In this document: positions 55,164-64,000 of the stretch, in pieces
Numbering within the stretch: the stretch's first letter is position 1
Layout: each line of letters opens with the position of its first letter
Assembly: GCA_019565575.1 (NCBI GenBank)
Contig: CP067379.1
Coordinates: 2,790,001-2,854,000 of the forward strand
Direction of reading: 5' to 3'
DNA length: 64,000 nt
DNA from: Flavobacterium covae
Lineage (GTDB): Bacteria; Bacteroidota; Bacteroidia; Flavobacteriales; Flavobacteriaceae
Notes under the pieces: model-generated
What the model was told of the DNA's origin: nothing
The model's input: only the letters and a program-made list of their open reading frames with translations
Database searches by the model: none
Made by a program: the position numbers and the translations under genes

Positions 55164-56231
55164 ATGAAAAATCATAACTTACTAACTTTCATATCATTAC
55201 TTGTAATAGGAAGCAGTTGCGAAAGTGATAAAAAAAATTTATTTTCTATAGACGAGACGCAATTTAAAGCCTTTTATCACTCAGGTGATGAAATTTCTAT
55301 TACAGTAACAAACAAAAATGAGAAAAACATCGACTCTATTTCTTTTTTTAATAATGAAAAAAGAATTGGTTCTATAAAAGGAAATAATAACTTTATATAT
55401 ACTCTCAATGAAATAAAACTAGGTTATCAGAACCTAAAAGCCATGGTATATTACGAAGGCGATGTACAAGAATTAGCAGCAAGAGTAGAATTAGTTGCTA
55501 AAGAAGAACCCAAACTTTTAAAATATCAGCTAGTAGCTACTTATCCTCATGATTTAAAAGCATATACTCAAGGATTAGAGTTTTATCAAGGCTTTTTATA
55601 TGAAGGAACAGGTAACGGATCAGGAGTTTCTACGGGACAAAAAGGTATTTCTAGCCTTCGAAAAACAAATTATAAAACAGGTGCGGTAATTCAAAAAATA
55701 GAACTCCCTGAATCTGTTTTTGGTGAAGGTATTACTTTTTTAAATAACAAAATTTACCAATTGACTTGGCTAAATAATGAAGGTTATGTATATGATGCTC
55801 GTACTTTTAAAAAGAAAAAACTTTTAAGTATTTCAAAAAAATGGAAGGATGGGGATTAACTACAAATGGTAAAAATCTTTTTATGACTGATAGCTCTGAA
55901 AGAATTAGCATTATAAATCCTGAAAATTTCAAGGAAATAGACCACATTAATGTTTATACAAATAGCACAAAAGTGCCTGCTATCAATGAATTAGAATGGG
56001 TAAATGATAAAATATATGCCAATATTTATCAAAAAGACGCTATTGTTATTATCAATCCTACTTCCAGGTGCTGTTGAGTCAGTAATTGACTTGGGTGAAT
56101 TAAAAAATAAAGTAACACAACATCCTGATTTAGACGTTTTAAATGGTATCGCCTATAATCCTAGTAGCAAAACTTTGTTTGTAACGGGTAAAAATTGGGA
56201 TAAAATGTTTGAAATAAAAATTATAGAATAA
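55164..56231 (+). CDS. Glutaminyl-peptide cyclotransferase, exported lipoprotein (frameshifted)
   Basis: Lipoprotein signal with LLVIGSSCESD, an Ig-like segment, then a Glu_cyclase_2 beta-propeller (from about residue 115): YTQGLEFYQGFLYEGTG, LPESVFGEGITF, EGWGLTTNGKNLFMTD, ELEWVNDKIYANIY, DLDVLNGIAYNP. Breaks: a missing A at about 55836 and CTTCCAG for CTTCAG at 56061-56067; correction gives 355 aa. It converts N-terminal Gln to pyroglutamate. In Bacteroidota this often follows signal peptidase cleavage of exported proteins before Gln. Confidence 0.9.
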
Positions 56232-56302
56232 AAATTTTGACTCGTTTTACAAACGAATTTTAATCGTTTTTTTATTCCCTCGCACTAAAATAAAAGCATA
56301 AA

Positions 56303-58002
56303 CTAAAAATTAGCTTTTACTTCTATAGTCAAGCTCTGATGAGTTATTGGATGTACAAAGGTTATAGATTTAGCATGTAAATGCAATCGTTCAACCTTTG
56401 TACCATATAGATCATCACCTGCAATAGGAGTATTTAATCCTAGAGAATGTGAAGCATGTACTCTTAGCTGATGAGTACGTCCTGTTATTGGATAAAAATA
56501 CACTCTTGTTTTATTATTTTCAACTGAAATTTTTTCCCAAATTGTCTGCGCTGGTTTTCCATATTCGTAACATACCATTTGCCTTGGACGATCCTCTAAA
56601 TCTACTCGCAATGGTAAATCTATATATCCTTTATCATCCTTTATCAAACCATCTAAAATAGCTTCATAGCACTTTTTTACTGTCCGTTTAATAAATTGAC
56701 TTTGTAATGCCACGTATATTTCTTCTGTTTTAGCTATTAACATGATACCAGAAGTTGACATATCCAAACGATGTACTACTAAAGGTCCTGTAGCATTTGG
56801 ATATTTTTTCTTAATTCGTTCATATACTGAATCGGATACTAATTTACCAGGTACTGATAAGAACTCTGCTGGTTTATTAATTGCCAACATATAATTATCT
56901 TCATATATAATTTCAATATCTTTTCCTTCCGCAGGATTTTTATAAAATGGGTTGTCTTCCATTTTAATACCTTCTAACATGTGTCCTAATAAAATAGGTT
57001 CACATTTACCTTTACATGCAGGATAAAACTGTTTATGTTTACGTATTTCGCTTTTAGGTGATTGTCCCCACCAAAATTCAGCCATACATAAAGGTTTTAA
57101 TTTATTCTTGAAAGCATAATGCAACAGTTTAGGTGCTGCGCACTCCCCTGCTCCAGCAGGCGGATTATTATTAAAAATTTCTCCTATACTCTTGGTTTCT
57201 CCAAATTGGTTTAAAAAGAATATTCAGCAAATAATCGTTGTTGCGTTTGAGCTGATCGTTTTTTTCTTTGTTCTTTTAATGCTAAAATTTGGTTTTCAAA
57301 AACTTGAACCTTTTCTTTTGCTTCTGTTTTTTTGAAATTCCAATATTTTGTCATTTTTTTTAGTAAAATAGCTTCATTTTTACTTTGTTCACTCAATTGT
57401 ATAAAATAAGGTTCTTGCTGCTCTTTAGTCATACTCAAGAAAGCTTTATTCCGTAAATCTTCGCGGATTTTTTTCTGTTCTTTTATACGTTCTTTTTGAC
57501 TTTGAATATCCTTCTCAGCTTCTGCATTTACTTTTTCTAAAAAAGACAATGAGGCTAAATATTCAAGATTTTTTTCTGCTAAATTAATATGTTTATTTAA
57601 TTGATTAATCTGGGCTTCTTCTTCTTTATAAAAACTAGAAGAATCTAGCATATCATATACTGTGGGCACAAAATAATTAAGTTGATTTTGTTCTGCCAAT
57701 TTACCTGAAAATGCCCATAAATACCCCATTTTTCCTTCTAAATCCTGACATACTAAAACACCAAACATTTTACCTATAATAAGCCCTTCTTGTCCTTGTT
57801 TTAAACCAAAATTATGTTCAAAATCATTTTGATTTTCTAAATATGCCTGTAATTCCTGACTAGCAATTACAGCTAACTCATGCGGTTCATAATAAAACGG
57901 AAATGTAAATTTTTTAGGCAACGTAATCCCTGAAATATTACTTTTAAAAGGCTGAAAAAACATTAAATTTTGCATGGGACAAAGATAAAATAAAGGATTC
58001 AT
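56303..58002 (-). CDS. RluA-type pseudouridine synthase with long N-terminal extension (frameshifted)
   Basis: One missing T near 57218 separates two pieces; correction gives 566 aa. The C-terminal half has VVHRLDMSTSGIMLIAKT with the catalytic Asp, and RPRQMVCYEYGKP and ITGRTHQLRVHASH of the RluA family. The N-terminal 270 residues are a coiled-coil-rich region not found in small RluA enzymes, joined by PPAGAGECAAPKLL. Two small Cys-containing patches occur in the link (PACKGKC). Target RNA unknown. It could start at MQNLMFF, nine codons in. Confidence 0.85.
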
Positions 58003-58071
58003 AAAATCATCAATCCGAAACTATTCTGAGTTATATATTATATTCTATTTAAACTATTTTTATATGTAGAT

Positions 58072-58102
58072 TTGGATTTCTATTTTTATAATTCTACTTT
58101 TG
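58072..58102 (+). promoter_or_regulatory. Promoter of lgt
   Basis: TTG (58072-58074), 20 bases, then TACTTTTG (58095-58102), 21 bases before the ATG. Confidence 0.7.
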
Positions 58103-58123
58103 GTAGACTTGAAAAAATAATTT

Positions 58124-59040
58124 ATGAATCATTTATTAGCTATTATTTGGAATCCAGTAGATGGTATTTCAATAGGCAATTTTACAATCCGTTTTTATAG
58201 TTTAATGTTTGTAATTGCATTTTCTTTAGGAATTGCCATTATGAAAAGAATCTTTATAAGAGAGGGAGAGTCAATTGAAAAATTAGATTCTCTTTTTATC
58301 TGGATGGTAGTTTCTGTTTTATTGGGAGCTCGCTTAGGTCATGTTTTCTTTTATGACTGGAGTTATTATAAAAACCATCTAGAAGAAATATTACTTCCTG
58401 TACGTTTTAGACCTGAATTTGAATTTACAGGCTTTCAAGGATTAGCAAGTCATGGGGCTGCTATATCTGTAATTGCTTGTATGTATTTTTATTCTAAAAA
58501 CATCCTCAACAGACCTTTTTATGGGTATTAGATAGAATCGTAATTCCGGTGGCAAGTGGAGCTATATTTGTCCGACTAGGAAACTTTTTTAATTCAGAAA
58601 TTGTAGGAAATCAGACTCAATCAATCTTTGGAATAAAATTTGTTCAAGATGCCATTTCTAAAAATGAAGCTATTACTACAACAGGCATTAGCAACTATAG
58701 AGAAGCATATAAAGAATTAACCACAAATCCAAAATATGCTTCATTAGTAGATAGTATACCAGCTAAACATCCTTCACAATTATATGAGGCATTTGGTTAC
58801 ATTTTTGTTTTTGTCTTATTATTTTATATGTACTGGAAAACGGATGCTAGAAATAAAGAAGGGTTATTGTTTGGTACTTTCCTTATTACTTTATTCACCA
58901 TACGAATCATTGTAGAATCAATAAAAGAAAGTCAAGGTGGTTTTGAAAACACATTAGGCATTATGAGTACAGGACAATGGTTGAGCGTTCCTTTTATTAT
59001 TATAGGTATTTATTTAGTTATCAAAGCCTCTAAAAAATAA
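58124..59040 (+). CDS. lgt: Prolipoprotein diacylglyceryl transferase (frameshifted)
   Basis: Inner membrane enzyme that adds diacylglycerol to prolipoprotein Cys. Seven hydrophobic helices; GLASHGAAISV with the conserved His; FVRLGNFFNSEIVGNQT containing the signature Arg, Asn and Gly; and HPSQLYEA. One missing T at about 58525 splits the gene; correction gives 305 aa, a normal length. Monocistronic. Confidence 0.94.
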
Positions 59041-59070
59041 CATTTTATTTTTCCATAAATAAAAAATATG

Positions 59071-59200
59071 AGATTGTCTGAAAATGTACAATCTTTCATT
59101 TTAGGCAAAGGGAGAACTCACACAACATTCATAATGTGAGTTCTCCCTTTTTGGCTAAAGTAACAAAGTAGATATTAAATTTTTCCTTTTCAGACAACCT
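59071..59200. repeat. Inverted-repeat element AGATTGTCTGAAAA with inner hairpin
   Basis: Outer ends AGATTGTCTGAAAA and TTTTCAGACAACCT pair with few mismatches. Inside, AAAGGGAGAACTCAC pairs with GTGAGTTCTCCCTTT (59108-59150), which also works as a terminator for lgt. Confidence 0.75.
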
Positions 59201-59288
59201 TCCCCTTTTTTTTATTATTTAACATAAACAAAGATTAAAATCTCTCTTTCTTAATCATATTTTCTAAGTCTAAAAAAAGAATTCTGAC

Positions 59289-59296
59289 TATATTTG
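59289..59296 (+). promoter_or_regulatory. Putative -7 box for purB
   Basis: TATATTTG matches TANNTTTG, 24 bases before the purB ATG. No clear TTG at proper distance. It argues against a TTG start at 59294. Confidence 0.45.
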
Positions 59297-59320
59297 CTCT
59301 TTTTAAAAACAACACACAAA

Positions 59321-60664
59321 ATGCTATTAACAGAATTAAATGCTATATCACCTATTGATGGTCGTTATAGAAGTAAAACCGTTAGTCTTTCTCCTTATTT
59401 TTCAGAAGAAGCTTTAATTAAATACCGTGTCTTAATAGAAGTTGAGTACTTCATTGCTCTCATTGAGACTGGTCTACCACAGCTTAAGGAAATCAACGCT
59501 TCTATTTTTCCTAAACTACGAAAAATTTACCAGAATTTTTCTACAGAAGACGCATTATGGATAAAAGATACTGAAAAAACCACTAATCATGATGTAAAAG
59601 CTGTTGAATATTTCATAAAAAAGCAATTTGATGAATTAGGTTTAGAAGAATACAAAGAATTTATTCACTTTGGGCTTACCTCACAAGATATTAATAACAC
59701 AGCAATCCCTCTTTCTACGAAAGATGCTTTTGAAAATATTTATATACCTAGCTTAACCCGTGTTATTGAAAAACTAAAAGAGTTGGCGATAGAATGGAAA
59801 GAGGTGCCTATGCTTGCTCGTACACACGGGCAACCTGCATCTCCTACTCGTTTGGGTAAAGAGATTTTTGTTTTTGTTCAACGTTTAGAAGAACAACTCA
59901 AATTATTATATAGCATTCCTTTTGCTGCTAAATTTGGAGGTGCTACAGGCAATTACAACGCTCATAAAGTGGCTTATCCTAACCATGACTGGAAGTCTTT
60001 TGGAACTCAATTTGTAGAAAAAACGCTTGGATTACACCATTCTTTTCCTACTACACAAATAGAACATTACGATCATTTTTCAGCTTTTTTTGATGCTTTA
60101 AAAAGAATTAATACTATTTTTATTGATTTAGATCGAGACATCTGGACGTATGTTTCAATGGAGTATTTTAAACAAAAAATAAAAGCAGGAGAAATTGGAT
60201 CAAGTGCTATGCCTCATAAAGTAAATCCAATTGATTTTGAAAATTCAGAAGGTAATCTAGGTATTGCTAATGCTCTTTTTGAGCACTTGTCTTCTAAACT
60301 ACCTATTTCCAGACTACAACGTGATTTAACAGATAGTACCGTTCTTAGAAATATAGGAGTTCCTATGGGACATACCCTCATTGCTTTTGAAGCTACTCTT
60401 AAAGGACTTAATAAATTATTACTAAACGAAGAAAAATTTACAGAAGACTTAGAAAAAAATTGGGCTGTAGTAGCAGAGGCTATTCAAACTATCCTTAGAA
60501 GAGAAGGTTATCCTAATCCTTATGAAACTTTAAAAGATCTTACAAGAACTAATACAATTATCAACAAAGATTCTATACATACTTTTATCGATACGCTAAA
60601 TGTTTCTGATATTATTAAAGTAGAGTTAAAAGCTATAACCCCTAATAATTATTTAGGTATTTAA
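59321..60664 (+). CDS. purB: Adenylosuccinate lyase
   Basis: 447 aa, intact. LTELNAISPIDGRYRSK starts the family N-terminus; TTNHDVKAVEYFI, HFGLTSQDINNTA, MLARTHGQPASPTRLGKE, and the signature GSSAMPHKVNPIDFENSEG with the mobile Ser loop are all present. It cleaves adenylosuccinate to AMP and SAICAR to AICAR in purine synthesis. Start MLLTELN fits; an earlier TTG would overlap the promoter. Confidence 0.96.
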   Translation: MLLTELNAISPIDGRYRSKTVSLSPYFSEEALIKYRVLIEVEYFIALIETGLPQLKEINASIFPKLRKIYQNFSTEDALWIKDTEKTTNHDVKAVEYFIKKQFDELGLEEYKEFIHFGLTSQDINNTAIPLSTKDAFENIYIPSLTRVIEKLKELAIEWKEVPMLARTHGQPASPTRLGKEIFVFVQRLEEQLKLLYSIPFAAKFGGATGNYNAHKVAYPNHDWKSFGTQFVEKTLGLHHSFPTTQIEHYDHFSAFFDALKRINTIFIDLDRDIWTYVSMEYFKQKIKAGEIGSSAMPHKVNPIDFENSEGNLGIANALFEHLSSKLPISRLQRDLTDSTVLRNIGVPMGHTLIAFEATLKGLNKLLLNEEKFTEDLEKNWAVVAEAIQTILRREGYPNPYETLKDLTRTNTIINKDSIHTFIDTLNVSDIIKVELKAITPNNYLGI

Positions 60665-60679
60665 TATTTTTACAAATAA

Positions 60680-60840
60680 AGAGGCTGTCCAAAACAAAAA
60701 ATTAAAACTTCATCTGTTACTCTAAGAACAGAAGAAATTTCATAATCAATATAATAGTAATGGATTTTTCCGTTTTACTTCGCTTAAGCTTCCTTTGAAA
60801 ATAAAACAATGAGATTGTATGTTTCTAGGACACCCTCTTT
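60680..60840. repeat. GRCTGTCC-type element, diverged copy
   Basis: Ends AAAGAGGCTGTCC (left) and GGACACCCTCTTT (right) form terminal inverted repeats. The interior (GAAATTTCATAATCAATATA, GGATTTTTCCGTTTTACTTCG) only partly matches the other copies. It lies between convergent purB and the DUF4268 gene. Confidence 0.7.
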
Positions 60841-60883
60841 ATCTTTTTCTAAAATTTATTTCTTTTCTTGTTTTTATTACTCT

Positions 60884-61325
60884 TTAAGTATTAATTTCAA
60901 GATCCTTTATATAATCTTCATTTTCATAAAAAAATCGTTCAAAAGCATCCATTTGTTCATAGAAAAAATCAAAAACACGATCCCAAGTTGACTTATTATT
61001 AATACTAATACCTGAGAGTTCCACCCAAATACGACTTACTATTTTCCCGTTTTCAAGATAATAATTACGTTCAAAAATGGCCTCTGGTAAGTAATCCTCT
61101 AATAAGATAGTTTTTAAAGATTCTATCTTTTCAAAATATATTTTTCTTTTTCTTCATCTCTAGGTTCTATTTCTAATAAAACTTGCGCTTTTTTATTGTC
61201 TATAAAAAACTTAAAACTAACATCTTTTATTTTTGTATTATACAACAGCCATTTTCTAGGGTAGGCTTCTGCAAATTTTGTCCAAAATTCCTTTTTATTT
61301 GTATACTTTCCTCTTTACTATACAT
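60884..61325 (-). CDS. DUF4268 domain protein (two frameshifts)
   Basis: Two missing bases in A/T runs (about 61289 and 61140) hide this gene; correction gives 147 aa starting MYSKEESIQIKKEFW and ending YIKDLEINT. Phrases IKKEFWTKFAEAYP, KWLLYNTKIKDVSFKFFIDN and NKSTWDRVFDFFYEQMDAFERFF match the DUF4268 family (PF14088). Function unknown; cytoplasmic. Convergent with purB. Confidence 0.78.
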
Positions 61326-61427
61326 AGTTAAAACTTTTAATAATTGTATATCCCAAAAAATAATTTTAAATTTATAAGATTTATATAGCATCCTTACTAC
61401 AAATAATCTTGTTAAAACTTGATTTAG

Positions 61428-62065
61428 ATGGAATTTACTAGTTTTTTAAAATATATCCCAAAAATAGCAAAAGAAACACTCCCTGCAATAAAGTCTCATT
61501 CTAAAATGATTCCTCCTGAACGTATCAAGCTTTTAGAAGAACTTAATACAGATAGTATCATAGCTAAAAAGGCGGCTGTAATGATGCTCTTTTATCCTAA
61601 AGATCATTTTACTTATTTGGCTTTAATTATCCGAAATTCATACCCTGGAGTACATTCTTCTCAAATAGCATTTCCTGGAGGAAAGGTTGAACCTTTTGAT
61701 AAAGATTTATCTGAAACTGCTCTAAGAGAAACCTATGAAGAAATTGGAATATCTAAAGATAAAATAGAGATCATAAGACCTTTTACAGAAGTATATATTC
61801 CACCTAGTAATTTCTTAGTTTCCCCTTTTTAGGAATTTGTCATGAAGAAATTTTGTTTCAATTAAATCCAGAAGAAGTCGCTGGTATAATAGAACTATCT
61901 TTACAAGATTTTTTAGACGATCGCAACATTACTTATGTAAATATGAACACATCTTATGCAACGGAAATTAAAATTCCTGCTTTTGAAATACAGAATCGTA
62001 TCATTTGGGGCGCAACTGCTATGATGATGAGCGAACTTAAAGATACTATAAAAAAAGTCTTGTAA
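61428..62065 (+). CDS. NUDIX hydrolase, CoA pyrophosphatase type (frameshifted)
   Basis: 212 aa after restoring a missing T at about 61828. The Nudix box GGKVEPFDKDLSETALRETYEEIGI (written as GGKVEPFDKDLSE, TALRETYEEIGI) lies near residue 84, preceded by VHSSQIAFPG, a phrase of the CoA pyrophosphatase subgroup. It cleaves CoA or related nucleoside diphosphate compounds to phosphopantetheine and 3',5'-ADP. It lies 39 bases before the PlsC gene. Confidence 0.9.
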
Positions 62066-62104
62066 TTTTTTTTTCATACATTTGCCAGCTCCAAATTAAA
62101 AAAT

Positions 62105-62923
62105 ATGGGACTATTTAAACGAAATCCTTTCGGACATATACTACTTATAAAAAGATGGATCATTATTCTATTTGGAATTTGTACTCATCGTAGATACCGA
62201 GGATTTAACCAACTTAACATTGAGGGATCGGAAATCATACGTAATTTACCTAATACGAATGTATTATTTATATCTAATCATCAAACTTATTTTGCTGATG
62301 TAGTAGCCATGTTTCATGTTTTTAATGCAAGCCTAAAAGGTCGTGAAAATAATATTAAAAATATTGGTTACTTATGGAAACCTAAGTTAAATCTTTATTA
62401 TATAGGAGCTAAAGAAACACTTGATGCTAATTTACTTACTAAAATTATGTCTTATGTAGGTGCCATATCTGTTGAAAGAACATGGAGAGCGGGTGGTAAA
62501 GATTTAGAAAAACACGAACAAAAACAAGTTAATCTATCTGATTTTAGAAATATTGAAATTGCTTTAAATGATGGTTGGGTAATTACGTTTCCACAAGGTA
62601 CTACTAAATCCTTTAAACCTGTAAGAAAAGGAACTGCCCATATTATAAAAGAATATAAACCTATTGTTGTACCTATTGTAATAGATGGTTTTAGAAGATC
62701 TTTTGATAAAAAGGGACTTATTACTAAGAAAAAAGGTATTTTACAAAGTTTTACAGTTAAAGAACCTCTACAAATAGATTATGACAACGAGTCTATTGAA
62801 TCTATTGTAGAAAAGATTGAATTTGCAATAGAACAGCATCCTTCTTTTTTAAAGGTCTTATCTGTAGAAGAAATTAGAGAACAGGAAGAACTAAATAAGC
62901 TACGAAAATGGCATATTGATTAA
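62105..62923 (+). CDS. 1-acyl-sn-glycerol-3-phosphate acyltransferase (PlsC-like)
   Basis: 272 aa, intact. FISNHQTYFADVVAMFHVF carries the HX4D acyltransferase motif, and VITFPQGTTKSFKPVRKGTA is the FPEGT-like substrate motif (Gln in place of Glu). A hydrophobic stretch near the N-terminus (KRWIIILFGIC) anchors it to the membrane. It makes phosphatidic acid. It probably forms a pair with the NUDIX gene. Confidence 0.88.
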   Translation: MGLFKRNPFGHILLIKRWIIILFGICTHRRYRGFNQLNIEGSEIIRNLPNTNVLFISNHQTYFADVVAMFHVFNASLKGRENNIKNIGYLWKPKLNLYYIGAKETLDANLLTKIMSYVGAISVERTWRAGGKDLEKHEQKQVNLSDFRNIEIALNDGWVITFPQGTTKSFKPVRKGTAHIIKEYKPIVVPIVIDGFRRSFDKKGLITKKKGILQSFTVKEPLQIDYDNESIESIVEKIEFAIEQHPSFLKVLSVEEIREQEELNKLRKWHID

Positions 62924-63003
62924 AAAAACAGGGTACTAAAGTAAATTAACTTATTTTAATATTTTTTAGGCACTATCCTAAAAAGTGTGTAAGTTATAAT
63001 AAT

Positions 63004-63033
63004 GGGGTTTAACTTTTAATTAAAGTTGATCCC
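63004..63033 (+). terminator. Terminator after plsC-like gene
   Basis: GGGGTTTAACTTT pairs with AAAGTTGATCCC (two mismatches) and is followed by TTTTTTT, about 80 bases after the stop. Confidence 0.65.
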
Positions 63034-63046
63034 TTTTTTTAGTTTT

Positions 63047-63466
63047 TCAATTAATGATGACTCCATTTTGAGCATCATATCGTACAGGTGGATTTTCTAT
63101 GATCTCATTTTTTTTAATTCATCCCCTCTCATGTTTTCTAAAAACGATTTGAGTTCTTCTCCTGACAGATTAATAGTTTTATCATTTATCATAAGCTTAA
63201 TACTTTTTCCTTTTACTGTCAAGTTATTACCTTTGGTAATAATTCCTTGAGATTTTTTTAAATACCCCATACAGTACTGGCTTTATTGGTTGGAGTTGTT
63301 ATAAACTGTACTCTATCTATTTTTCGCTCAATAGTTTTTTGTGTATTAAGAATTTGAATTTCTTGAATCCTTTTTCTTGAATCCTTTTTCTTGAATCTTT
63401 TTAACTTCTTTACTGACTAATTTCCAATTTAGAAATAGAAATAATAAAACAACTGAATGACGTATA
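63047..63466 (-). pseudogene. Fragment of an outer-membrane beta-barrel receptor (plug region)
   Basis: Reading across indels on the minus strand gives ERKIDRVQFITTPTN, LKKSQGIITKGNNL, GKSIKLMINDKTINLSGEEL, LKSFLENMRGDELK and ENPPVRYDAQNGVIIN followed by a stop. This order matches the plug of the flavobacterial outer membrane beta-barrel family (PF14905), in which GKS..ILIDG..LSGEEL and NPSAKYDA..GIINI are conserved. The barrel of about 600 residues is missing and the N-terminus is broken, so this is a gene remnant. Confidence 0.7.
63360..63401. repeat. Tandem 14-base repeat, three copies
   Basis: TTCTTGAATCCTTT occurs twice, followed by TTCTTGAATCTTTT, head to tail. It lies within the receptor fragment and probably arose by replication slippage. 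Confidence 0.8.
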
Positions 63467-63554
63467 TTTTTTTATTCAAAATTGCGCAAACACTAGGTTA
63501 TCGTAGGTTAAGAGTTAGTTAATCAAAAGTTAATGATAGGTATTTTATAAAAAA

Positions 63555-63651
63555 GGGTGTCTTAATTTGTAACATTTTCTAATGGCAATTTGGATTTAAT
63601 TGTTGAAAAAACAAACTACACATTAAAATATTACTTTTCGGACACCCAGTT
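63555..63651. repeat. Small inverted-repeat element with GGGTGTC ends
   Basis: Left end GGGTGTCTTAATTTG and right end TTTTCGGACACCC pair imperfectly. Length about 97 bases. It is related by its ends to the elements at 5871 and 60680. Confidence 0.65.
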
Positions 63652-63695
63652 GTTAGTCATTATTAAACAGTAACAAATAAATGATAAAAAAATCG

Positions 63696-64000
63696 TTATT
63701 CTTTTTTAGAGTCGTTAGATGTGTTCATAAGTTCCATTAATTTCATACCTAATAGACCACTAATACCTCCATCCGTTCCATTTGAACCTGAAATTAGTAC
63801 TTCAGGAATTACTTTAATATTTCCTTTACCAATTTCTTCTGTAATTTTATATTTAGTAAAATTATCGCCACCCATTGCGGAAACTTGTAATTGATATGAT
63901 TCTGCTGTTGATTTACCAATAGCCATAATTTTTTCAGCTTCGGCTAGACCTGTTTTTGATATTTTTTCAGCTTCTGCACTTGCATTTAATTTAGTTGCTT
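63696..64000 (-). CDS. Flotillin/SPFH family protein, C-terminal part (cut by window edge)
   Basis: The open frame runs off the right edge. The C-terminal part shows AEAEKIMAIGKSTAESYQLQ, Ala-Glu-rich repeats of the flotillin helical region, then KVIPEVLISGSNGTDGGISGLLGMKLMEL, the usual end of YqiK/flotillin-like proteins. The SPFH domain would be beyond the window. It scaffolds membrane microdomains. Confidence 0.85.
   Translation of the reverse strand, partial: ATKLNASAEAEKISKTGLAEAEKIMAIGKSTAESYQLQVSAMGGDNFTKYKITEEIGKGNIKVIPEVLISGSNGTDGGISGLLGMKLMELMNTSNDSKKE

Noticed and set aside
8936..56067. CTTCCAG sites as programmed ribosomal frameshifts
   Set aside because: They occur in many unrelated housekeeping genes, lack slippery runs or downstream structures, and four fall within lpdA; sequencing error is far simpler.
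63360..63401. CRISPR-like array
   Set aside because: Repeat units are 14 bases and directly adjacent with no spacers, and no cas genes are present; it is a simple tandem repeat.

Overview
The window comes from an AT-rich member of the Bacteroidota, almost certainly a flavobacterium (family Flavobacteriaceae). The evidence is the set of protein families (CarboxypepD_reg/TonB receptor, DUF2911, DUF3810, DUF349, 2TM proteins, MutS2 without Smr, type IX secretion C-terminal domains reading YPNP), several promoters of the Bacteroidota form TTG-N18-20-TANNTTTG, and the lack of Shine-Dalgarno-like sites. No rRNA or tRNA was seen. One structural RNA, the SRP RNA, is present with its own promoter and terminator.

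Layout. 1-6.9 kb: partial secreted repeat protein, acetyl-CoA synthetase, an MBOAT O-acyltransferase with a partner, a universal stress protein. 7.3-11.9 kb: DUF2911 protein, a secreted SGNH-like protein, an acyltransferase remnant, a lone AAA ATPase, the YggS PLP protein. 12.1-18.3 kb: HAD phosphatase, an ECF sigma factor with two small envelope proteins, a class V aminotransferase, a DUF349 protein. 18.9-30.9 kb: SGNH hydrolase, glucosaminidase, mutS2, DCC protein, DUF3810 protein, ettA, holA, an HsdR_N-like protein, a glycosyltransferase, an OmpA lipoprotein. 31.3-38.8 kb: LytTR regulator, two 2TM proteins and a LytS-type kinase, a TonB receptor, an ion channel, a rhodanese. 39-46 kb: lpdA, two paralogous secreted endonuclease I proteins, an RsmB-type methyltransferase. 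46.2-50.8 kb: TetR-TolC-EmrA-EmrB tripartite efflux operon. 51-64 kb: kdsA, transaldolase, SDR, dipeptide epimerase, SRP RNA, glutaminyl cyclase, long RluA-type protein, lgt, purB, DUF4268 protein, NUDIX, PlsC, a TonB-receptor fragment, partial flotillin.

Two features dominate. First, about 30 genes are broken by single-base frameshifts. Most lie in A or T runs and look like uncorrected long-read errors. At least 12 instead share one exact signature, where (C/T)TTCAG reads as (C/T)TTCCAG with an extra C; all four breaks in lpdA are of this type. In every gene checked, reversing the indels gives one continuous frame with a length divisible by three, so most are called here as single full-length CDSs. 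Second, intergenic regions hold many copies of short non-coding inverted-repeat elements: one with ends like GRCTGTCCAAAA, another with ends ATACCATTTAAA, sometimes nested. They look like MITE-type elements.

I see no complete defence island, CRISPR array, prophage or integrase. The strongest candidates for something new are the repeat families, the frameshift signature at an Eco57I/AcuI-like site, and the 2TM/LytS/LytTR cluster.
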